From the IMG/VR virus record IMGVR_UViG_3300042521_002517, positions 1 to 27,241 of that record: DNA of 27,241 nt; one strand, 5' to 3'. Below are positions 15,637 through 21,164 of this stretch, piece by piece. The first letter of the stretch is position 1. Each line of letters opens with the position of its first letter. Under the pieces are notes generated by a model. The model saw only the letters and a program-made list of their open reading frames with translations, made no database searches and had not been told where the DNA came from. Source of the DNA: a virus. A program made the translations under genes and the position numbers.

Positions 15637-16776
15637 ATGTCCAACATTATGTACACCAGTCTTCGTGAGCTGTTGAATGGACAGTTCAAACCTGCACCAT
15701 ACAGACGGAAATCTCGTGGTAGAGTTAAGCGTAGAGAAAGATTAACGAGGGGATGGGTTTATGATGCAACTGAAATTAATAGGAATAACATGACTTCTGA
15801 TGTTTTTATTGGCGCGTCTGATTTATACGATTACATTGCATGTAATATTCAAGCTAATCGTAATGAAGATAAGCAAGCAACAGACCACAACAAGATAACG
15901 GTGCTTGCCACGTCTAGTGACTGGCTTGCCTTTATGAAGAATTTTGCTCTCCGTGTGCATAAGTTCAATGAGCGTAGGGGATTCTTAATTGATGATAAGT
16001 GTAATTCATATTTGAGTTACGAGATCCATTCAACGACTATTGAATTCAATATACATGGTGAAGGATGGTTTGTTGAGCAGTGGACTAAGGTCTTGCAAAA
16101 TAGGTATGAGGTTGTTCATAATAGTATTGAATGGATTTACAATAGCGATGGAGCCTCTATTGAGGTTCCACTACGAGGTGATCGTTTCCCCTGTGAAGAG
16201 ATGTATCCATGGTTGGACGGTGAGTCTCTGACAGATTACTATGATCGTTATGCGTCTAGTGATGCATCTATTCTTTTGTTGATTGGGCCTCCAGGAACAG
16301 GTAAAACAACGTTTATTCGTGGACTATTGCAGCATACGAAGCAGAGTGCCGTTGTGACATATGATCCCGGTATCCTCTCTAAGGACTTTGTATTTGCGCA
16401 GTTCATTGAGGGTGAGGCAGGTGTATTTGTTATTGAAGATGCTGATACGTTCCTTGGTAGTCGTGATGATGGAAATGATGTCATGCATAAGTTCTTGAAT
16501 GTTGGTGATGGTCTTGTCACTACGAAGAACAAGAAGATGATCTTCTCAACCAACCTACCATCCATTCATGATATTGATCCTGCATTGCTTCGTCCTGGTC
16601 GTTGTTTTGATATTGTTAATTTTAATTTGTTAAATACGGAACAAGCTATCGCTCTTGCAAAGAGGTTGGATGTTGAGTTTGATCGTAATGACAGTGGACA
16701 GTATTCGATTGCAGAAGTGTTTAACAAGCAGTCTCAATCAATGAAGAAGCCTCGTAGGGGTGTAGGGTTTTACTGA
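15637..16776 (+). CDS. AAA+ ATPase (BCS1-like core)
   Basis: The 379-residue protein has an N-terminal domain of about 200 residues with a basic start (RRKSRGRVKRRERL), then an AAA+ module: Walker A GPPGTGKT (217-224), Walker B VFVIEDAD (263-270), sensor 1 FSTN (303-306) and the arginine finger region LLRPGR (317-322). The arrangement resembles Bcs1-type AAA proteins found in large phages. It may unfold or remodel a protein or protein-DNA complex. Three bases separate it from the previous gene, and its stop overlaps the next start (ATGA). Confidence 0.88.
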   Translation: MSNIMYTSLRELLNGQFKPAPYRRKSRGRVKRRERLTRGWVYDATEINRNNMTSDVFIGASDLYDYIACNIQANRNEDKQATDHNKITVLATSSDWLAFMKNFALRVHKFNERRGFLIDDKCNSYLSYEIHSTTIEFNIHGEGWFVEQWTKVLQNRYEVVHNSIEWIYNSDGASIEVPLRGDRFPCEEMYPWLDGESLTDYYDRYASSDASILLLIGPPGTGKTTFIRGLLQHTKQSAVVTYDPGILSKDFVFAQFIEGEAGVFVIEDADTFLGSRDDGNDVMHKFLNVGDGLVTTKNKKMIFSTNLPSIHDIDPALLRPGRCFDIVNFNLLNTEQAIALAKRLDVEFDRNDSGQYSIAEVFNKQSQSMKKPRRGVGFY

Positions 16777-16979
16777 TGAAAAAGTGGAGAGCATATGTTG
16801 AGCAGGATGGGGAGGACTTGGTTCTTCCTTTACCTAATGATATGTTAAAAGAGTTAGGTTGGAAGACCGGAGATACGTTAGTCTGGGATATTAATGAAGA
16901 GACTGGCGCCATCACTCTGAGTAAGAAGCCAACATGGTTACAACAAAAGTGGAGTTTAATTAAATCATGGATTTCTTGA
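16776..16979 (+). CDS. AbrB/MazE-like swapped-hairpin domain protein
   Basis: The 67-residue protein has VEQDGEDLVLPLPNDMLKELGWKTGDTLVWDINEETGAITL, the pattern of a SpoVT/AbrB domain (hydrophobic strand, L/I-P, GxxxGD, strand). Such domains dimerise and bind DNA, either as transition-state regulators or as antitoxins. No toxin gene follows; the next gene encodes a Tat-signal protein. It may be an operator-binding regulator. It overlaps the AAA+ gene by one base and the next gene by 13 bases. Confidence 0.78.
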   Translation: MKKWRAYVEQDGEDLVLPLPNDMLKELGWKTGDTLVWDINEETGAITLSKKPTWLQQKWSLIKSWIS

Positions 16980-17353
16980 AACGTAGATCATTTCTTAAAG
17001 GATTTGGGTTAGGTGGAGTGATTGTTGGTAGTGCAGCAGGAGGGTTTACTGCAGCAAAAGCTATTAGCAATACAGTATCTCAACCTACTCCGCAGCCTGC
17101 TCCTGCCGTAGTGTATCCTCAATTAGAGGACATTTCCCATCTTGCACCGCGAGATACAGGAACAGATCTAACTCTTGCACGTAATAATGATGAACCAGAG
17201 CCGCCTCAAGCATCTTATGAATCGTTTTCGATTGTACCTCCTAACATGAAGACCACGCATCAAGTTAGTATGAGTGTTGGTAAGGATAATAGGTTGTGGT
17301 TGAAGGTTGATGGGAAGTGGATGAGGGTAATGGTGCAGGAGGATCTCTTGTGA
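16967..17353 (+). CDS. Exported protein with twin-arginine signal
   Basis: The 128-residue protein begins MDFLKRRSFLKGFGLGG, an almost perfect Tat motif (RRxFLK, residues 6-11) followed by an Ala/Gly-rich hydrophobic segment (VIVGSAAGGFTAAKA). The mature part has a Pro-rich linker and a small C-terminal beta segment (NRLWLKVDGKWMRVMV). Tat export handles folded or cofactor-bearing proteins; this part has no obvious cofactor motif. A phage protein with a Tat signal is uncommon. The function is unknown. It may also stay membrane-anchored if not cleaved. Confidence 0.75.
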   Translation: MDFLKRRSFLKGFGLGGVIVGSAAGGFTAAKAISNTVSQPTPQPAPAVVYPQLEDISHLAPRDTGTDLTLARNNDEPEPPQASYESFSIVPPNMKTTHQVSMSVGKDNRLWLKVDGKWMRVMVQEDLL

Positions 17354-17688
17354 CCACTGAGTTTATTTGTACAAGGCCAGATGTCCGTTCCACACAGTCA
17401 TGTGGTTGTTTCATGTGTAGTGGTAGGTGTGAATCATGTTGTTGTTGCAGGGTTACAAAAGGATTGAGGATCCTCAAGTGTTCTGACACAATGATGTGGT
17501 ATAGGGGTTTGATAGGAAGGACTGTGTTATATCTTGGAAGTGAGCATGATGACAAGAAGCCAGTTTATTGGACAAGAGAGCCAGGTGGTTGGTTTAAGAA
17601 CATTATTTTACAGTGTGATGCGGAGGTAATTAATATCGATACAGAGACATATAATAGGTTATTTGATCAAGCGAAGTATCTATCATAG
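17350..17688 (+). CDS. Cys-rich small protein (GTG start)
   Basis: The 112-residue frame starts at GTG 17350, seven bases after a strong AGGAGG (17337-17342) and overlapping the upstream stop by GTGA. An ATG at 17317 is an alternative but has poorer spacing. Residues 19-36 are packed with cysteine: CGCFMCSGRCESCCCC, after an earlier Cys at residue 7. This suggests a metal cluster or disulfide knot. The C-terminal part (TVLYLGSEHDDKKPVYWTREPGGW) looks like beta strands. No family is recognised. Being translationally linked to a Tat-signal gene, the two may act together. Confidence 0.65.
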   Translation: MTTEFICTRPDVRSTQSCGCFMCSGRCESCCCCRVTKGLRILKCSDTMMWYRGLIGRTVLYLGSEHDDKKPVYWTREPGGWFKNIILQCDAEVINIDTETYNRLFDQAKYLS

Positions 17689-17696
17689 GAGGAAAA

Positions 17697-18359
17697 ATGA
17701 GTAATACGATTGTGTTTAACAAGGCAAATGCAATGTGGGTTGCAGTATTGTCGTCTATTTTGATTATGACGATGACTGTCGCTGATTTTGCTGCTGTCAA
17801 GTTTCTTGATTTTGGTTTTGTGGTAACGCCGGCTGGTGCATTATTGTTTGCTGTAGTATTTGTTGTGCGAGACATGTTGCACAAGATGGCTGGTAGGGAG
17901 TTTGTTACAAAGATTATTCTTTATGGAGTAGTAATTAATCTTGCTGTAGCGGTGTTCATGTATGCTATGACGTTCCTGCCATCTCCATCGTTCAGGCCTA
18001 GTGTTAATTTTGATGCAATGTTCAAGATGTCGTTGGGTATTGTTATTGGGTCTGAGATTGCAACGATGATTTCGCAGTATGTGAACACATGGATTTATCA
18101 ATGGATGTGGGAAAGGGATCATGGTTCGTGGTTGAGGACGTTTGTTTCCAATCTATTGAGTCTGCCGGTGGATGCATTTTTCTTTGTAGTTATTGCATTT
18201 GTATTGATGCCTCCGTTGCTTGGTGGTAATGCAATGGATTTTAATGCAGCAATTGCAAGGATTGTATCTGGTAGTACATTATTCAAGCTAGCAATTATTC
18301 TAGCGTTGACGCCTCTTGTATCGTTGGCGCCTACGAATGAGGATGCAAAGCACGGATAG
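17697..18359 (+). CDS. Queuosine-precursor transporter (YhhQ/VUT family)
   Basis: The 220-residue integral membrane protein has about six hydrophobic segments. Family landmarks are AAVKFLDFGFVVTPAGALLFAVVFVVRDMLHKMAGRE (the PAG...F...RD.L...GR signature, residues 33-69), IVIGSEIATMISQYVNTWIYQW and LRTFVSNLLSLPVDAFFFVVIAF (the SN...D...F pattern). YhhQ proteins import preQ0/preQ1, the bases of queuosine and of 7-deazaguanine DNA modification, and phage-borne copies have been reported. With the QueC-like gene at 3.2 kb it suggests handling of 7-deazaguanine. A strong AGGAGG (17688-17693) precedes the ATG. Confidence 0.85.
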   Translation: MSNTIVFNKANAMWVAVLSSILIMTMTVADFAAVKFLDFGFVVTPAGALLFAVVFVVRDMLHKMAGREFVTKIILYGVVINLAVAVFMYAMTFLPSPSFRPSVNFDAMFKMSLGIVIGSEIATMISQYVNTWIYQWMWERDHGSWLRTFVSNLLSLPVDAFFFVVIAFVLMPPLLGGNAMDFNAAIARIVSGSTLFKLAIILALTPLVSLAPTNEDAKHG

Positions 18360-18369
18360 AGTGTAGTGT

Positions 18370-18399
18370 GCAAGCCCTTACAATTAATTGAGGGTTTGC
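18370..18399 (+). other. Hairpin in the leader between the transporter and the next gene
   Basis: GCAAGCCCT (18370-18378) can pair with AGGGTTTGC (18391-18399) over nine positions with one G-U pair and a 12-base AT-rich loop. No U-tract follows, so it is not a classical terminator. It precedes AGGAAGGAG and the ATG at 18425. A regulatory leader or an RNA stability element is possible; no known riboswitch consensus was found. Confidence 0.45.
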
Positions 18400-18424
18400 C
18401 AATATATTCTAGGAAGGAGTTTAT

Positions 18425-18949
18425 ATGAGTCAGAGGCCATTAAAATTTATTAGTAGAGAGAAAGAGTCAGAATTAATTAATAAATTATTGACAATTGTTG
18501 ATAATAGGGATATTCATCCGCATCACACTGCATTAATTATGGCTTCGCCAGATTATTCTGCTACTGTGGCAATGCATTTATCGCATGCATGGAGTGTAAG
18601 GGGTGAAATAATTCCAATTATTCCTGTAGATGTAACGTATCCCGATGAGAAGCCAGATTATTATGAGATGAAGATGGAGCATCAATTAATGTGGTTAAGG
18701 GATAGGACTGTGATGCCAAGGAATATTGTGATGGTAGAGGCAGGGATTATCAGGGGTGGTAATTGGGCATGGATGTTAGAAGTATTATATAAGTTTGGGT
18801 ATACCAGAGATGATATCACTTTGGTTACATTACTGGAGAATGTACATTCAAGGGTTAAGTCTGATTATGTTGGTGAGTATTATGATGATGAGAAAGAGGA
18901 CTTAGTGTTCTATTATGAGAGGTTCAATAAGCATTGGCCGGTAAGATGA
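18425..18949 (+). CDS. Possible phosphoribosyltransferase-fold protein
   Basis: The 174-residue protein follows AGGAAGGAG. The segment NIVMVEAGIIRGGNWAWM (about residues 101-118) has the hydrophobic strand, acidic residue and Gly-rich turn of a type I PRPP-binding loop (VDDxxxTG), and HTALIMASPDYSATVAMHLSHAW could be the first strand-loop-helix. ERFNKHWP at the end resembles tails of PRTase-like proteins. The acidic pair is incomplete, so activity is uncertain. Position next to a queuosine-precursor transporter suggests nucleobase metabolism, but this is inference. Codons favour AGG, TTA and ATT strongly. It overlaps the next gene by ATGA. Confidence 0.5.
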   Translation: MSQRPLKFISREKESELINKLLTIVDNRDIHPHHTALIMASPDYSATVAMHLSHAWSVRGEIIPIIPVDVTYPDEKPDYYEMKMEHQLMWLRDRTVMPRNIVMVEAGIIRGGNWAWMLEVLYKFGYTRDDITLVTLLENVHSRVKSDYVGEYYDDEKEDLVFYYERFNKHWPVR

Positions 18950-19599
18950 ATAATGTAATTCAAGAAGATGTCTGGTACACTAAGCGTATTGATTTAAAGT
19001 TTGATGGTAAGAGGTTAGCAAAGGATGCGTTAGAGATATTTGATAGGTGGTCTCTCAAGACTCCGATGGATCTTTTTGAGTTTGCTCAGCTTACTGCCAA
19101 GCATAAAAATGCGTCATTAATTGATCAGTATAGGCATAGGAATGTGGTATGTTTAAAGAAGAGGGTTGGTGATTCGCCAGAAGAAGCGTTAATGGATTTA
19201 TCTGGGTCTGGGTTACCTGTGACAAAGCGTGATGAGAGTCATGGTGAGGACAAGTATATTGAATACAATCCTTTATTTGATGGATATTATATTATGGAGT
19301 GTGTAAAGGAGATAGAGAGGTTTGTGAGGGAGAAGTATAATGTTGTTGTGGGTAAGGCAAGGTTATTGAGGTTAGAGAAGAGGACATGCTATCCTTTGCA
19401 TAAAGATTATAATCAAATGAGGGTGCATGTGCCTATTATTACCAATGAAGGATGTTTCTTTGTAATGAAGGGTAAGGTTGAAGGTATGTCAGAGGTAGGA
19501 AGGGCCTATTTGTTTAATAATAATGTGAGACATACTGCTGTGAATGCATCGCAAGACGATAGAATTCATCTTGTTATTAATTGCGAAGGTACGATATGA
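18946..19599 (+). CDS. Aspartyl/asparaginyl beta-hydroxylase-like 2OG oxygenase, copy 1
   Basis: The 217-residue protein starts at the ATGA overlap at 18946. The C-terminal half is an oxygenase core: LLRLEKRTCYPLHKDYN with His152 and Asp154 (Fe ligands), MRVHVPIITNEGCFF, and RHTAVNASQDDRIHLVINC with His196 and Arg206 (third Fe ligand and 2-oxoglutarate anchor). This matches the aspartyl/asparaginyl hydroxylase domain. It is paralogous to the next gene. The insert at residues 65-105 is absent from copy 2. By hand count its arginines are 13 AGG, 2 AGA and 2 CGT, unlike copy 2. The substrate is unknown. Confidence 0.8.
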   Translation: MNNVIQEDVWYTKRIDLKFDGKRLAKDALEIFDRWSLKTPMDLFEFAQLTAKHKNASLIDQYRHRNVVCLKKRVGDSPEEALMDLSGSGLPVTKRDESHGEDKYIEYNPLFDGYYIMECVKEIERFVREKYNVVVGKARLLRLEKRTCYPLHKDYNQMRVHVPIITNEGCFFVMKGKVEGMSEVGRAYLFNNNVRHTAVNASQDDRIHLVINCEGTI

Positions 19600-20153
19600 A
19601 TAATGTAATTCCATTGGCAGCAGGATATATCAAAGAGACAAGCCTCAACTTCAATGCAGAGAAGCTAGCATATGAAGCAAAAGAACTATATTCTGTATAT
19701 CAAAGAGACCAGATCAACCTAAGAAAACCTCATAATGTTGATGATATGCTGGGGATTACATATGGGTCGGGTAGCTTATATCAGAAGGGAGAAGTATTCG
19801 ATAATGATAAGAGCTGGAATGAATACATCTCAATCTTTAAAGACCTATACTTAGTAGAAGTACTAAAAGAGCTAGAAGAACATATGTGGTTCCAGCATAG
19901 AAGCTATATTGGTAGAGCAAGACTAATGAGAATGAAACCAAAGACATGCCTGACATATCATAGAGATGATAGCAGTATGAGATTACATATTCCTATCATT
20001 ACTAATGAAGGATGTTTCTTCATCAATAACGAGATAGTAGGTAAGATGCATAATGCAGGAAGACTTTACCTATATGATGTGAAGTCAAAGCATACAGCAG
20101 TCAATGCATCAAGAGAGGATAGAGTTCACCTAGTAGTTAACTGCTATGAGTGA
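19596..20153 (+). CDS. Aspartyl/asparaginyl beta-hydroxylase-like 2OG oxygenase, copy 2
   Basis: The 185-residue protein starts at the ATGA overlap at 19596 and, like copy 1, begins MNNVI. The core is RLMRMKPKTCLTYHRDDSS with His122 and Asp124, MRLHIPIITNEGCFF, and KHTAVNASREDRVHLVVNC with His166 and Arg176. It is shorter than copy 1 by the loss of a middle insert. All 11 arginines I counted are AGA, and CTA is the commonest Leu codon, whereas copy 1 uses AGG and TTA. It ends the operon; the non-coding repeat region follows immediately. Confidence 0.8.
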   Translation: MNNVIPLAAGYIKETSLNFNAEKLAYEAKELYSVYQRDQINLRKPHNVDDMLGITYGSGSLYQKGEVFDNDKSWNEYISIFKDLYLVEVLKELEEHMWFQHRSYIGRARLMRMKPKTCLTYHRDDSSMRLHIPIITNEGCFFINNEIVGKMHNAGRLYLYDVKSKHTAVNASREDRVHLVVNCYE

Positions 20154-20241
20154 TAAACTGTTTACCACTCCGTTACCACGATCTTTGCTAAACCTGTTTA
20201 CCTAACTTTAGTATATTCTTTTTACTAAACCGTTTACCTAT
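20152..20241. repeat. Three TAAAC(C)..GTTTACC dyad motifs at 36-bp phase
   Basis: GTTTACC occurs at 20160, 20196 and 20232, exactly 36 bp apart, each preceded by TAAAC or TAAACC so that AAAC and GTTT form a small dyad (GATAAACTGTTTACC, CTAAACCTGTTTACC, CTAAACCGTTTACC). The bases between the units are unrelated. The spacing is not a whole number of turns at 10.5 bp (about 3.4). They may be protein-binding iterons. Confidence 0.65.
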
Positions 20242-20349
20242 TATTTTACGTAGTGTAGTGCAATCACAAAATAATTAATTTTCTACTAGTTGTGCGGAGT
20301 TACGTTACCTAAGCCTAGTAGCATAATAGAGTTTCAACGGAGTTTCCTG

Positions 20350-20384
20350 CATTGTAGGATGAGATATTTTACATAGTAGGAAAT
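20350..20384. repeat. Dyad repeat CATTGTAGGA / ACATAGTAGGAAAT, first pair
   Basis: CATTGTAGGAT at 20350-20360 and ACATAGTAGGAAAT at 20371-20384 belong to the family that recurs at 20481-20526 and 20952-20965. TTTCCTGCATTGTAGGA forms a TCCT/AGGA dyad and TATTTTACATAGTAGGAAATA a TATTT/AAATA dyad. Confidence 0.6.
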
Positions 20385-20480
20385 ACGTTTAAATACGGGA
20401 TCCGGTGAGGTATTCCGAATGGTGCTGCGGGTATCAGATCACACACCAGTTCCCCTGCAGAAGTCAACAAAGACCAGCCA

Positions 20481-20526
20481 ATCATTTCCCACATTGTAGG
20501 AAATCATTTCCCGTATCGTAGGAAAC
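20481..20526. repeat. Tandem 22-bp dyad repeat around GTAGGAAA
   Basis: ATCATTTCCC plus ACATTGTAGGAA (20481-20502) is followed directly by ATCATTTCCC plus GTATCGTAGGAA (20503-20524). The units differ at three positions. Within each unit TTTCC and GGAAA are inverted around a nine-base centre, so each is a potential dimeric protein-binding site. A single further copy, ACATTGTAGGAAAT, lies at 20952-20965 just upstream of a promoter-like element. Confidence 0.72.
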
Positions 20527-20530
20527 TCCC

Positions 20531-20640
20531 GCTCCCCTGCGAGCCCCTGCGAGCCCCTGCGAGCCCCTGCGAGCCCCTGCGAGCCCCTGCGAGCCCCTGC
20601 GAGCCCCTGCGAGCCCCTGCGAGCCCCTGCGAGCCCCTGC
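20531..20640. repeat. Decamer minisatellite, GAGCCCCTGC x10
   Basis: Ten perfect consecutive copies of GAGCCCCTGC occupy 20541-20640; a degenerate copy (GCTCCCCTGC) precedes at 20531. The array is 80% G+C in an otherwise AT-rich stretch. The period is 10 bp, close to one helical turn, so every copy faces the same side of the DNA. Single CCCCTGC motifs surround it (20453, 20652) and recur at 26.19-26.23 kb. Translating the minus strand gives a 10-residue repeat, which I consider an artefact. Confidence 0.97.
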
Positions 20641-20729
20641 GAGTGCAGCAGCCCCCTGCAATAGTCTGAGTGCATCTGGTCTCCCTGCTGATGCATTGAA
20701 CGAATCGGTGATTGTGATACTAATTTGCA

Positions 20730-20759
20730 GACCAAGTCAACAGAGACCAGGTCAACAGT
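20730..20759. repeat. 15-bp tandem repeat GACCARGTCAACAGW
   Basis: GACCAAGTCAACAGA (20730-20744) and GACCAGGTCAACAGT (20745-20759) are adjacent and differ at two positions. On the minus strand they read CTGTTGACCTGGTC, the same words (TTGACC, CTGGTC) that make up the promoter cassettes at 21.3-25.9 kb. No convincing -10 follows on the minus strand. Confidence 0.65.
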
Positions 20760-20794
20760 AAGCTCATTCTGCAGCTCGCTGAAAGACCATACTG

Positions 20795-20824
20795 TTGACA
20801 AGCTCATGCAAAGTATGGGATAAT
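20795..20824 (+). promoter_or_regulatory. Sigma70-type promoter in the non-coding region
   Basis: Perfect TTGACA (20795-20800), an 18-bp spacer and GATAAT (20819-20824). No gene starts within 190 bases downstream, so the transcript is either a long leader to the gene at 21028 or a non-coding RNA, possibly an origin primer transcript. Confidence 0.6.
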
Positions 20825-20825
20825 G

Positions 20826-20917
20826 AGTGGGGGACCGTTTGCGCGGAGTTGGCAGAGGTGCGCTCTCGCCGTCCATCCCCAGAGTGCCTGTTCGAACGCA
20901 TAGAGACATCATCTATG
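20826..20917 (+). ncRNA. Candidate structured RNA
   Basis: Downstream of the 20795 promoter, TGGGG and GAC near the 5' end can pair with GTC and CCCCA about 45 bases later; AGAG/CTCT forms an inner hairpin; and CATAGA (20899-20904) pairs perfectly with TCTATG (20912-20917). A palindromic GTTCGAAC lies between. The stretch is GC-rich and codes for nothing. It fits no tRNA cloverleaf. The call is tentative. Confidence 0.25.
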
Positions 20918-20972
20918 AAAAAAGAGACCAAGACAACAGACCACATATTCTACATTGTAGGAAATAAAAATG

Positions 20973-21001
20973 TTGACTTCTGTTTTGGTCTATGAGACAG
21001 T
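20973..21001 (+). promoter_or_regulatory. Divergent member of the promoter cassette family
   Basis: TTGACT (20973-20978), spacer with TTGGTCT, and a poor -10 (GACAGT, 20996-21001) followed by GGCC and GTTAAACAAAAGGA. The layout matches the cassettes downstream even though the -10 is weak. Confidence 0.5.
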
Positions 21002-21027
21002 GGCCATGTCGTTAAACAAAAGGACTA

Positions 21028-21162
21028 ATGATGAAGGCAATCTACAAAGGGACGGAGTACTACATAATCTCTGTGCTCGGCGAATTGATCGAGATCGCCC
21101 CTACCAAACACGGTGCAGGGTCGTTCCTTGCGCATAAAGACTTTATCACCATTGTGGAGTAA
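21028..21162 (+). CDS. Small hypothetical protein
   Basis: The 44-residue frame starts at ATG 21028 (or 21031) behind AAAGGA at 21018-21023. The product, MMKAIYKGTEYYIISVLGEL... FLAHKDFITIVE, looks like a tiny beta-rich domain. It is the first gene of the small-gene cluster and has the cassette leader GTTAAACAAAAGGA in front. No family is recognised. Confidence 0.6.
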   Translation: MMKAIYKGTEYYIISVLGELIEIAPTKHGAGSFLAHKDFITIVE

Positions 21163-21164
21163 CC

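Larger units (their letters stand above)
20154..21027. other. Repeat-rich non-coding region (possible origin or control region)
   Basis: About 870 bp without a credible gene between the AT-rich operons and the GC-richer small-gene cluster. It contains, in order, three phased GTTTACC motifs, several CATTGTAGGAAAT dyads, a decamer minisatellite, minus-strand TTGACY motifs, a sigma70-type promoter and a potential structured RNA. The frames open here are either repeats translated or lack any ribosome binding site. Clustered iterons plus a local promoter are typical of replication origins or packaging sites, but neither is proven. Confidence 0.7.

Noticed and set aside
16776-17353. Toxin-antitoxin pair led by the AbrB-like protein
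   Set aside because: The following gene encodes a Tat-signal protein with no toxin motif, and no MazF, VapC or similar gene is near.
18361-18424. preQ1 riboswitch between the transporter and the next gene
   Set aside because: The stem has CCC on the 5' side rather than the class I order, and the A-rich tail and conserved loop bases are missing.
20152-20640. CRISPR array
   Set aside because: The 36-bp phased motif has only seven conserved bases and three copies, and the decamers have no spacers.
20712-20753. Minus-strand sigma70 promoters starting at the TTGACY repeats
   Set aside because: At 16-18 bp spacing the candidate -10 boxes (CTGCAA, TCACAA, CACAAT) are poor and no minus-strand gene follows.
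20870-20910. tRNA-like T arm (TGTTCGAACGCA)
   Set aside because: The stem cannot form five pairs, the base at position 61 would be G, and no acceptor, D or anticodon arm fits around it.
20439-20912. Minus-strand 157-residue frame with a 10-residue repeat (GSQGLAGARR)
   Set aside because: The repeat comes from translating the decamer array; three decamers equal ten codons. No ribosome site and no similarity to a real family is visible.
20795-20995. 66-residue plus-strand frame in the non-coding region
   Set aside because: It begins at TTG inside the -35 box of a promoter, has no ribosome site, and its sequence shows no domain-like pattern.
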